Part shown: piece by piece, positions 1 through 6,765 of the stretch
How the letters are laid out: every line of letters starts with the position of its first letter
How positions within the stretch are numbered: position 1 is the stretch's first letter
Origin: CAYWLI01 sp964519535
GTDB lineage: Bacteria > Desulfobacterota > B13-G15 > RBG-16-54-18
Assembly: GCA_964519535.1 (NCBI GenBank)
Contig: CAZFIR010000115.1
Coordinates: forward strand, 1-19,460
DNA: 19,460 nucleotides
Direction of reading: 5' to 3'
The notes under the pieces: model-generated
Told to the model about the DNA's origin: nothing
The model's database searches: none
Seen by the model: only the letters and a program-made list of their open reading frames with translations
Translations under genes and position numbers: made by a program

Positions 1-239
1 AAGATCCTCAACCCCTCAACGAGCCCCGGCCCGCGCGCGGAGGAAATGGAGGTGCGATTGGCCTTATCATAGGATGCCTTGAAGATGAGGGGGATACCGA
101 GGTCTCGGGAGATTTCCTTCAGGCTCGTGGCGAGGGAGAGGATAAATGCCTCCTCCTCGATCACGCACGGACCGGCGATGAGGACCAAGGGGGCGTCACC
201 CCCTACCGTTATTTCTCCGATGCGAACCGTTTTGGCCAC
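1..239 (-). CDS. kdsA: 3-deoxy-D-manno-octulosonate 8-phosphate synthase, N-terminal part (runs off window)
   Basis: The partial leftward frame reads from a GTG start to the window edge, 79 complete codons. KdsA condenses phosphoenolpyruvate with arabinose 5-phosphate to Kdo-8-phosphate, the cytosolic entry to the Kdo of lipopolysaccharide. Family motifs are visible: LIAGPCVIE near residue 20, then FKASYDKANRTS and the GPGLVEGLRIL stretch at the edge. The GTG start is chosen because a GGAGGAG ribosome binding site lies 6 bases upstream (246-252), inside the end of pyrG, and the start follows the pyrG stop by two bases, implying coupled translation. The pyrG-kdsA order is common in Gram-negative bacteria. 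Only the C-terminal part is missing, cut by the window rather than broken. Confidence 0.93.
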   Translation of the reverse strand, partial: MAKTVRIGEITVGGDAPLVLIAGPCVIEEEAFILSLATSLKEISRDLGIPLIFKASYDKANRTSISSARGPGLVEGLRI

Positions 240-241
240 CG

Positions 242-1876
242 TCAACTCCTCCGGGCTTCGAGGGAGGCCCTGATGAACTCCCGGAAAAGGGGGTGGGGTT
301 GCCAGAGCCTCGATTGAAATTCGGGGTGGAACTGGCAGCCCAGAAACCAGGGGTGATCGGGGATCTCGATGATCTCCACCAATTCGTTGTCGGGCGAAGC
401 GCCGCTGACCCTCATCCCCTTCTCGACGAGGGTCTCCCGATATCGATTGTTGAATTCGTAGCGATGTCGATGCCGTTCTGAAATGACCTTCCTTTTATAC
501 GCGTCGTAGGCAAAGCTTCCTTTTTGAAGATGGCAGGGATAGGCACCCAGCCGCATGGTCCCGCCTTTTGCGCTTTCCTCATCCCGCTGTTCGACCGTAT
601 CCTTCCGGTAATTGATCCACTCCTTCATGAGATAGATGACCGGATGGGGGGTGTCGGGGTCGAATTCCTCACTGTGGGCCCGATCGAGGCCGGCGACGTT
701 TCGGGCGTATTCAGCCACCGCCAGCTGCAGCCCCAGGCAGATCCCGAAAAAGGGAACTCCGTGCTCACGGGCGTAGCGGATGACCTCGATCTTGCCCTCG
801 ACCCCCCGCTGTCCAAAACCTCCGGGGACAAGGATGCCGTCGGCCTGCGAAATACCATCCCCCATCCCGTTCTGTTCGATCTCCTCTGAGTCCACGTAGT
901 CCAGATTCACCCGACACTCATTGGCCAACCCCCCGTGCGCCAGGGCCTCGTTCAGACTCTTATAGGAATCCCGCAGGTTGACGTATTTGCCCACCACGGC
1001 GATGGTCACCTCATCCTTGGGGTTTTTGATCTTTCGAACGATCTCCTCCCACATGCTCAGGTCCGGGGCCTTGGTCCACATGCGGAGGACCACGGCGATC
1101 TTTTCGTCCAGCCCCTCCTGATGAAAGACGAGAGGCACCTCGGAGATGGTCTCCACGTCCTTGGCAGTAATGACGAAATCGCGCTCCACATTGCAAAAGA
1201 GCGCGATCTTGGCCTTGATCTCCGACGAGAGGATTCGGTCGGTGCGGCAGAGCAAGATATCGGGCTGGATGCCGATCTCCCGCAATTCCTTGACGCTGTG
1301 CTGGGTCGGTTTGGTCTTGACCTCTCCCGCCGTCTTGATATAGGGAACCAGGGTCAGGTGTATATAGCAGACATTCTCCCTGCCCACATCCCCCTTGAGC
1401 TGCCGGATGGCCTCCAGGAAGGGGAGGCTCTCGATGTCTCCGACAGTCCCGCCCACCTCGGTGATGACCAGATCCACACTGTCGGCCAGATCCAGAATGA
1501 TGCGTTTGATCTCATCGGTGATGTGGGGGATCACCTGGACGGTCCCCCCCAGATAGTCCCCCCGCCGCTCCTTGGCGATGACGGTGTCGTAGATCCTGCC
1601 CGTGGTGCAGTTGTTCTTCTGGCTGAGTTCGGCGTGGGTGTAGCGCTCGTAGTGGCCCAGGTCCAGATCGGTCTCGGCCCCGTCATTGGTCACAAAGACC
1701 TCACCATGCTGAAAGGGATTCATGGTGCCCGGGTCCACGTTGATGTAGGGGTCGAGCTTGAGCATGGCGATGGTAAGGCCTCTGCTCTCCATCAAGGCCC
1801 CGATGGAGGAGGCGGCCAGCCCCTTCCCCAGGGAGGAGAGCACGCCCCCCGTAATGAAGATAAACTTGGTCCTCAC
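242..1876 (-). CDS. pyrG: CTP synthase (glutamine-hydrolysing)
   Basis: The 544-residue length is typical of the family (E. coli 545). It makes CTP from UTP, ATP and glutamine, the last step of de novo pyrimidine synthesis. The N-terminal amidoligase domain shows the P-loop GGVLSSLGKG at residues 10-19, and DPYINVDPGTMNP at 42-54 is also conserved. The C-terminal class I glutamine amidotransferase domain shows PGGFG (351-355), the nucleophile Cys380 in GICLG, and the His517/Glu519 pair in FHPEF, so all catalytic residues are present. The ATG overlaps the stop of the upstream mutase gene by four bases (ATGA, 1873-1876), and kdsA starts two bases after its stop. It is the middle gene of the apgM-pyrG-kdsA operon. 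Confidence 0.98.
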   Translation of the reverse strand: MRTKFIFITGGVLSSLGKGLAASSIGALMESRGLTIAMLKLDPYINVDPGTMNPFQHGEVFVTNDGAETDLDLGHYERYTHAELSQKNNCTTGRIYDTVIAKERRGDYLGGTVQVIPHITDEIKRIILDLADSVDLVITEVGGTVGDIESLPFLEAIRQLKGDVGRENVCYIHLTLVPYIKTAGEVKTKPTQHSVKELREIGIQPDILLCRTDRILSSEIKAKIALFCNVERDFVITAKDVETISEVPLVFHQEGLDEKIAVVLRMWTKAPDLSMWEEIVRKIKNPKDEVTIAVVGKYVNLRDSYKSLNEALAHGGLANECRVNLDYVDSEEIEQNGMGDGISQADGILVPGGFGQRGVEGKIEVIRYAREHGVPFFGICLGLQLAVAEYARNVAGLDRAHSEEFDPDTPHPVIYLMKEWINYRKDTVEQRDEESAKGGTMRLGAYPCHLQKGSFAYDAYKRKVISERHRHRYEFNNRYRETLVEKGMRVSGASPDNELVEIIEIPDHPWFLGCQFHPEFQSRLWQPHPLFREFIRASLEARRS

Positions 1877-3078
1877 GCCCTCCCCCTGATAAACCGTTCC
1901 ATCAGCTTATGCCCCTCTTCGATCACGATGCCGCTCTTGGAGGCCTCCCCTTCGTCAAATCCCCCTGCCCCTGATAAGCGTTTTTCAGTGGAATCATAGA
2001 TCACATAGGGGACCGGGTCATCGGTGTGCGTCCGCAGCTCGATAGGGGTGGGATGATCGGGCAGGACCATGATCCGGTGATCGCCCCGCTTTTCCATTCC
2101 CTTGACGATGGTCCCCACTACCCGCTCGTCAAAGGCCTCGATCGCCGCCAGCTTGGCCTCCAGATCCCCATTGTGGGAGGCCTCATCAGGTGCCTCCACG
2201 TGGAGGTAGACGAAGTCGCTTTTGTCCAGTGCTTGCAGAGCGTACTCGGCCTTCCCCTGATAGTTGGTGTCCAGGTACCCGGTGGCCCCGGGTACGGCAA
2301 TGACCTCCAGACCGGCATAGATCCCGATCCCCTTGATCAGGTCCACGGCTGAGATGACGCCCCCTGTGAGGCCAAAACGCTCGGCAAAGCTCGGCATCTG
2401 GGGGGCCTTACCCTGACCCCACGGCCAGGTGGCGTTGGCCGCCCGCGTGCCTTCTTGAAGCCGCTTCTGGTTTATCGGATGTGCATTCAAAAGGATCTGG
2501 CTATCGGTCATGAGTTTGATCAGCTCCCGGGCACCCTCACCCCTGGGGAGGTATGCACCGATCTCTTGCTCAGTGATGTCGTGGGGTGGGGTCGTCTCTA
2601 TCCGCTCTCCCTTTCCTCGCCAGACCAGGAGGTGGCGGTAGCTCACCCCCGGATAGAACCGAAAGACCGAGTCGCCCAACTCCGTTTCCAGGTCCTGAAT
2701 GATCGCCTTCCCCTCCTCGGTGGAGATATGGCCGGCGCTGTAGTCCTCCATGATCACGCCCCCCCCGATGACCCCGAGGGTCACCAGGTTCAAGCGGAAG
2801 GCACAATCCTCAGGATCGAGCTGGACCCCGATGCTGGCTGCCTCCAAGGGGCCGCGCCCGGTGTAATATCGCTTCGGGTCATATCCGAAGATGGAGAGGT
2901 TGGCGATCTCGCTCCCCTTGGGCAATCCCTTGGGGATGGTACGGGCAAGCCCCACTTCACCTTGCCGGGCCAGGGCATCCATAGAGGGGGTGCGGGCGGA
3001 CATGAGGGGGGTCTTCCCCCCCAGCGCTTCCAACGGCCGATCGGCCATTCCATCTCCGATAAGAACGAGATATTTCAT
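1873..3078 (-). CDS. apgM: 2,3-bisphosphoglycerate-independent phosphoglycerate mutase, archaeal type
   Basis: This 401-residue member of the alkaline-phosphatase superfamily interconverts 3- and 2-phosphoglycerate in glycolysis and gluconeogenesis. The start carries the metal-binding GDGMAD (8-13). The NLSIFGYDP segment (60-68) holds the expected phosphorylated Ser62. Near the C-terminus, HVEAPDEASH, DHPTP and THTDDPVP supply the remaining metal-ligand Asp and His residues. It resembles the archaeal ApgM subfamily, which bacterial annotations sometimes call a homoserine-kinase-like or phosphonopyruvate-decarboxylase-like protein; the mutase assignment is from family resemblance. It is first in the operon and overlaps pyrG by ATGA. 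No clear Shine-Dalgarno precedes its ATG. A good sigma-70-like promoter lies at 3118-3145. Confidence 0.92.
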   Translation of the reverse strand: MKYLVLIGDGMADRPLEALGGKTPLMSARTPSMDALARQGEVGLARTIPKGLPKGSEIANLSIFGYDPKRYYTGRGPLEAASIGVQLDPEDCAFRLNLVTLGVIGGGVIMEDYSAGHISTEEGKAIIQDLETELGDSVFRFYPGVSYRHLLVWRGKGERIETTPPHDITEQEIGAYLPRGEGARELIKLMTDSQILLNAHPINQKRLQEGTRAANATWPWGQGKAPQMPSFAERFGLTGGVISAVDLIKGIGIYAGLEVIAVPGATGYLDTNYQGKAEYALQALDKSDFVYLHVEAPDEASHNGDLEAKLAAIEAFDERVVGTIVKGMEKRGDHRIMVLPDHPTPIELRTHTDDPVPYVIYDSTEKRLSGAGGFDEGEASKSGIVIEEGHKLMERFIRGRA

Positions 3079-3117
3079 GCGATACTGTTCTTATGCAACT
3101 TTTATACCCAAAAAACA

Positions 3118-3145
3118 ACTATATCAAACTGCGTCCAGAAGTCAA
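3118..3145 (-). promoter_or_regulatory. Candidate sigma-70 promoter for apgM-pyrG-kdsA
   Basis: On the minus strand a -35 box TTGACT (3140-3145) and a -10 box TATAGT (3118-3123) are separated by 16 bases. Each box matches the consensus at five of six positions. The predicted transcript would have a leader of about 30 bases before the apgM ATG. This is a consensus match only; no start site is known. Confidence 0.6.
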
Positions 3146-3148
3146 ACT

Positions 3149-3178
3149 AAAACGGGGAGCCCCTTTGAGCGAGCTCCC
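3149..3178 (-). terminator. Terminator-like or attenuator hairpin upstream of apgM
   Basis: Read leftward, GGGAGC (3173-3178) pairs with GCTCCC (3155-3160) around a 12-base loop, followed by CGTTTTAG. It lies upstream of the main apgM promoter and downstream of an extended -10 promoter, so it could end a short leader RNA or insulate the operon. The stem is only six base pairs and the T tract only four, hence the moderate confidence. Confidence 0.45.
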
Positions 3179-3195
3179 GCCGAACCCACATCAAG

Positions 3196-3224
3196 AGTAT
3201 ACCACCTCTGTCAGAGGACCGAAA
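3196..3224 (-). promoter_or_regulatory. Candidate extended -10 promoter with internal palindrome
   Basis: The minus strand reads TGG followed by TATACT (-10 at 3196-3201), an extended -10 arrangement. The -35 position (TTTCGG, 3219-3224) is poor. A 13-base palindrome, CCTCTG-T-CAGAGG (3205-3217), sits between the two boxes where a repressor could bind. It would give a very short transcript ending at the hairpin around 3149-3178. The assignment rests on motifs only. Confidence 0.35.
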
Positions 3225-3359
3225 GGAGTATCTTTGAAAAAACTTTTGTGTTGTTCGTTACTGTAGATTTTTTGTAATTCAATGTATAGTGTTCGTGGGG
3301 TGCGAAGCCGACATGGAAAATTCTCGTGGAAGGATGAAGACACCGCGGAGGTGATACAC

Positions 3360-3566
3360 ATGGATGACAGGAAAAAGCTGCCCATCATCATCAAACATTG
3401 GATAGAGCATAACGAGAGCCACACCGAAGAGTACCGTCAGTGGGCGAAGAAGGCAGGGGAGCTGGATTTGGGAGGCGTTAAGGCCCGGATCATCGAGGCC
3501 ATGGACGCGATGACACAGTCCAATAGCCGCCTGGAAGAGGCATTAAAGGAGCTAGAGACCCCCTAG
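3360..3566 (+). CDS. Small His-rich helical protein of unknown function
   Basis: This 68-residue protein starts at an ATG preceded five bases upstream by a perfect GGAGGTGA ribosome binding site (3347-3354); the longer frame from 3282 lacks such a site and its extra residues look non-coding. The sequence is predicted almost entirely helical and charged. The first helix carries His13, His17 and His21 at four-residue spacing (KHWIEHNESH), so the three imidazoles would lie on one helix face, followed by a conserved-looking EYRQWAKKA. I recall similar small domains as conserved proteins of unknown function in anaerobic bacteria, sometimes attached to metal-related proteins, but cannot verify this. 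A metal-binding role is inference. Its 3' end overlaps the convergent aminotransferase gene by 15 bases. Confidence 0.75.
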   Translation: MDDRKKLPIIIKHWIEHNESHTEEYRQWAKKAGELDLGGVKARIIEAMDAMTQSNSRLEEALKELETP

Positions 3567-4691
3567 GTACTTCCGGAGCCTCTCCATTCCCTCCTCGATC
3601 TTCTCCAAGGAATTGGCGTAGGAAAAGCGCAGAAACCCCTCTGCCTGGCTCCCGAAGTCTATCCCCGGGGTCACCCCCACCCCGGCCTTTTCCAGAATGT
3701 CAAAGGCCAGTTTATAGGAATCGGCGGAATACTTCCGGGCGTTGGCCAGGATGTAAAAGGCCCCGGTGGGCTCCACCGCCACCCCCATTCCCAACTCCTG
3801 CAGCCTCGTGAGCATAAACTCCCGGCGGCGGTTGTAGATCTCCTTCATCTCCGCCACCTCCTTGTGCGCGTCGCGCAGGGCGGCGATACCCGCCCACTGG
3901 ACAAAGGAGTTGGGGGAGATAAAGAGGTTCTGCTGCATCACCTGCATGGGCCGAATAAACTCCGGCGGTGCGATGAGGTAGCCCAGACGCCACCCGGTCA
4001 TGGCGTAGAGTTTGGAGAAGCCGTTGAGGATGAAGCAGCGGTCGGTGAACTCCAACATGGTATGCTCCTCCCCCTTGTAGACGAGACCGTGGTATATCTC
4101 ATCGGAGATGACAGGGGGCGAGAGGGAGACGATCTCCTCCATCCGCTTTTTTCCCATGACGATACCGGTGGGGTTGGAAGGGGAATTGACGATGATCCCT
4201 CTGGTCCGCGTAGTGATCCGTTTCTTGATTGCAGCAGGGAGATACTGAAATCCTTCCTCCTCCTCGGTGTCTATCAGGACGGGCCTTCCCTCCACATAGG
4301 AGATGATATTGGGGTAGCAGGGATAATAGGGGTTGGGGAGTATCACCTCTGCACCCCGTTCCAACAGGGCTGAGAAGAGCAGGAGCATGGCCGGTGAGGT
4401 CCCCGAGGTGACCAAGACCTGGTCGGGCGAGACCTCCACCTTGTATTTCTCCGCATAGTGCTCGCAGATGGCCTCACGCAGCGGCACCAGGCCCAGGCTG
4501 TGGGTGTAGTGGGTCTCCCCCTCCCTGATGGCCCGCAGACAGGCCTCCTTGATGGGCTCCGGCGTGTCGAAATCGGGTTCACCTACCTCCAGGTGGATCA
4601 CCCCCTGGCCGCGGCGCTCCATCTCTTGGGCGCGCTCCAGGACGTCCATGACGATGAAGGACTTCATACCCTTGGCCCTGGAAGTGATCAT
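3552..4691 (-). CDS. Class I/II pyridoxal-phosphate aminotransferase
   Basis: This 379-residue fold-type I PLP enzyme starts at the ATG whose ATGA overlaps the stop of the SAM hydrolase gene (4688-4691) and which is preceded by GGAGGAA. A 34-codon longer frame exists but runs inside the upstream gene. Cofactor residues are present: Asn173 in NPTG, Asp197 and Tyr200 in SDEIY, the Schiff-base Lys227 in GFSKLY, and Arg235 in GWR. The family includes aspartate, aromatic and methionine-cycle aminotransferases. Its position in an operon with mtnA makes amination of 4-methylthio-2-oxobutanoate to methionine a reasonable guess, but the sequence alone does not settle the substrate. Confidence 0.92.
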   Translation of the reverse strand: MITSRAKGMKSFIVMDVLERAQEMERRGQGVIHLEVGEPDFDTPEPIKEACLRAIREGETHYTHSLGLVPLREAICEHYAEKYKVEVSPDQVLVTSGTSPAMLLLFSALLERGAEVILPNPYYPCYPNIISYVEGRPVLIDTEEEEGFQYLPAAIKKRITTRTRGIIVNSPSNPTGIVMGKKRMEEIVSLSPPVISDEIYHGLVYKGEEHTMLEFTDRCFILNGFSKLYAMTGWRLGYLIAPPEFIRPMQVMQQNLFISPNSFVQWAGIAALRDAHKEVAEMKEIYNRRREFMLTRLQELGMGVAVEPTGAFYILANARKYSADSYKLAFDILEKAGVGVTPGIDFGSQAEGFLRFSYANSLEKIEEGMERLRKYLGGL

Positions 4692-5491
4692 TTCTTCCTC
4701 CGTATGCGCACCTCTACTCCCCTCCCCCACCCCCGTTCCTGGTAAAGGCTTCGCTCCTTGAGGGAGATCTCCAAAAACCCCGCACTCCCCCACAGGGCGA
4801 TGATCTCCCCTGGCTTGGCCTCCTCGTAGGAAGATATCAGGCCCCTGATCCGCTCGCCGTGGATCTCTATCTCGATTACCCCATCTGGGGCAAATGTACC
4901 CAAGACCTCCTGGGAGATAGTGGTGATGAGGTTGCCGAAAGAATCGACCCGGATCACCTCCCCCACGAGGGTTGCTCCATTGAGAACGGGGTCGGGGATA
5001 GGGAGGATTGTCAGTGTTGCGGTGTCTACGGCAGGGCCCATTTCTTCGGGAGCGACCCCCATCGAGAGATGGGCGGCCGCAGGTGCGAAGATATCCCTCC
5101 CATGGAAGGTACGGCTGACTCGGGGGAGGCGGAACCGCTCCTCAATCAGCTCATAGGCCTGCACCCCCTCCTCCCGCTTCAGCACGAAGGTAAAACAGCC
5201 GTTGTCAGGTCCGACAAAACGATAACCTGTTGTCTCAATAACCAAGGGTCTCCGAGACCCGCCCACCCCGGGGTCTACAACAGCCACATGGATGGTCCCC
5301 AAAGGGAAGAAAGGATAGGTCTGTCCCAAAACGAGGGCGGCCCCCATCACGTCGTGGGGGGGGATCTCATGGGCCAGGTCGACGATGTGGCACTGGGGAT
5401 TGATCTGGAGGATAACCCCCTTCATGGCACCGATATATCCGTCAGCCCACCCGAAATCGGTCAACAGGGTGATGATCGGTCTATCCGTCAT
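4688..5491 (-). CDS. SAM hydroxide adenosyltransferase (DUF62 family SAM hydrolase)
   Basis: This 267-residue relative of fluorinase and chlorinase belongs to the hydrolytic branch, which splits S-adenosylmethionine with water into adenosine and methionine. N-terminal TDFGWADGYIGAMKG (11-25), VVDPGVGGSRR (71-81), GPDNG (94-98) and FHGRDIFAP (129-137) are family hallmarks. Asp73, Arg80 and His130 are candidates for the Asp-Arg-His triad that activates water in hydrolases and is lost in halogenases. ATGA overlaps join it to mtnA upstream (5488-5491) and to the aminotransferase downstream (4688-4691), so the three proteins are probably made together. The hydrolase assignment over a halogenase rests on the triad and on the absence of any halogenation context. 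Confidence 0.9.
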   Translation of the reverse strand: MTDRPIITLLTDFGWADGYIGAMKGVILQINPQCHIVDLAHEIPPHDVMGAALVLGQTYPFFPLGTIHVAVVDPGVGGSRRPLVIETTGYRFVGPDNGCFTFVLKREEGVQAYELIEERFRLPRVSRTFHGRDIFAPAAAHLSMGVAPEEMGPAVDTATLTILPIPDPVLNGATLVGEVIRVDSFGNLITTISQEVLGTFAPDGVIEIEIHGERIRGLISSYEEAKPGEIIALWGSAGFLEISLKERSLYQERGWGRGVEVRIRRKK

Positions 5492-6534
5492 TCACCCCCC
5501 CAGATCCGCTCCATCCCCTCCGCAAAGGGAGGCCTGACTATCCCCCGCTCCGTGACGATGGCGCTCACATACCGATGCGGGGTGACGTCGAAGGCGGGGT
5601 TGCGGACCTCGACCCCCTCAGGGGCCAAACGTTTGCCCCACGGGGCAGTCACCTCTTCCGGCGCCCGCTCCTCGATGGGAATCTCCTCACCCGTCTCTAT
5701 GGTCCTGTCGAAGGTGGAAAGGGGTGCGGCCACATAAAAGGGCACCTCATGCTCCTTTGCCAGGATCGCGAGGGTGTAGGTCCCGATCTTGTTGGCCACG
5801 TCCCCGTTGCGGGCGATCCTGTCCGCACCGACGATGACGAGGTCGATCTCCCCGTGCTGCATGAGTGAGCCCGCCATATTGTCGGTGATGAGGGTCACGG
5901 GGATGCCTTCTCTCGTGAGCTCCCAGGCGGTGAGCCGGGCACCCTGCAGCAGCGGCCGGGTCTCCGTGGCCACCACCCTGATCTTTTTCTTTGCCTCCCA
6001 CGCCCTCCTGATCACCCCGAGGGCGGTGCCGTATCCCCCCGTGGCCAGGGCCCCGGCATTGCAGTGGGTCAAGATGGTAGCGTTGTCATGGATTAGTGTC
6101 GCCCCATTTACCCCGATCCGTTTATTGATCTCAATGTCTTGCTCCAAGACAGCCAGGGCCTCGGCAACCAAAAGTCTCTTGAGATCCCCCACCGGTTTCT
6201 CTCTATTGGCCTCGCACACCCCCCGCATCCGGGCCAGGGCCCAGTGCAGGTTGACGGTGGTGAGGCGGGTGGTCTTGAGGGTCTTGCAGATTTTGTTTAG
6301 CTCGCTATAAAAGGCAGGGTAATCCTTTTTTGGTATGCTCAGGGCAGCAAGGGCGATCCCCATCGCGGCGGCGATCCCGACGGCCGGCGCACCCCTGATG
6401 GCCATGGTCTTGATGGCCTCGGCCACGGCAAGGGCGTCAGGGCACTCCAGATAGACCTCCTCCCCAGGAAGCCGCCGTTGATCGAGGATAACGACTTTGT
6501 TATCTCTCCACGCTATGGTCTTGGGAAACACCAT
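5488..6534 (-). CDS. mtnA: S-methyl-5-thioribose-1-phosphate isomerase
   Basis: This 348-residue eIF2B-like protein converts methylthioribose 1-phosphate to methylthioribulose 1-phosphate in methionine salvage. Signature stretches are RGAPAVGIAAAMG (47-59), the catalytic Cys158 in HCNAGALATGGYGTALG, and Asp238 in VIVGADRIARNGDVANKIGT; these match the Cys160/Asp240 pair of the B. subtilis enzyme. The ATG is preceded by AAAGGTG at a plausible distance. It is first in a three-gene operon with a SAM hydrolase and an aminotransferase. No mtnB, C, D or K is visible in the window, so the rest of the pathway is elsewhere or an alternative aldolase shunt is used. The same fold also includes ribose-1,5-bisphosphate isomerases, but the motifs favour MtnA. 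Confidence 0.95.
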   Translation of the reverse strand: MVFPKTIAWRDNKVVILDQRRLPGEEVYLECPDALAVAEAIKTMAIRGAPAVGIAAAMGIALAALSIPKKDYPAFYSELNKICKTLKTTRLTTVNLHWALARMRGVCEANREKPVGDLKRLLVAEALAVLEQDIEINKRIGVNGATLIHDNATILTHCNAGALATGGYGTALGVIRRAWEAKKKIRVVATETRPLLQGARLTAWELTREGIPVTLITDNMAGSLMQHGEIDLVIVGADRIARNGDVANKIGTYTLAILAKEHEVPFYVAAPLSTFDRTIETGEEIPIEERAPEEVTAPWGKRLAPEGVEVRNPAFDVTPHRYVSAIVTERGIVRPPFAEGMERIWGGE

Positions 6535-6598
6535 TTAACAGCACCTTTTAACGGGCGGCATGAATTGGTACCTCTTCTTGGGACAAAGGGTTGTGTTA

Positions 6599-6651
6599 AA
6601 GGATTCAAGGGTTCGAGTTTTGCACTAGAATCCTTGACCCCTGGAATCCTT
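6599..6651. repeat. Short GAATCCTT direct/inverted repeat cluster
   Basis: The octamer GAATCCTT occurs at 6628-6635 and 6644-6651, a 16-base period, and its reverse complement AAGGATTC at 6599-6606. The cluster lies in the 230-base gap between mtnA and the downstream end of the methyltransferase/ATP-grasp gene, that is, in the upstream region of mtnA. It may be degenerate low-complexity repeat DNA or a weak regulatory structure. Nothing else recognisable was seen in this gap. Confidence 0.5.
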
Positions 6652-6765
6652 ATCTGTGCTTTTTATCATATGTGAGCAGGAGGATGCTGTCAAACGATTC
6701 AGGGAAGGCGGTCCATACCCATACCTTCAGATATATCGGATGAACGAGGTGAAACCGTGTATGCG

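Noticed and set aside
935..1999. Long 354-codon rightward ORF
   Set aside because: It is fully antisense to pyrG and the end of the mutase gene; its Asp/Leu/Gly/His-rich composition is what GC-rich coding DNA gives in the opposite frame.
3282..3359. N-terminal extension of the small His-rich protein
   Set aside because: No ribosome binding site precedes 3282, whereas GGAGGTGA precedes the ATG at 3360; the extra residues do not look conserved.
4692..4793. N-terminal extension of the aminotransferase
   Set aside because: It lies inside the SAM hydrolase gene; the ATGA overlap with GGAGGAA at 4691 is the better start.
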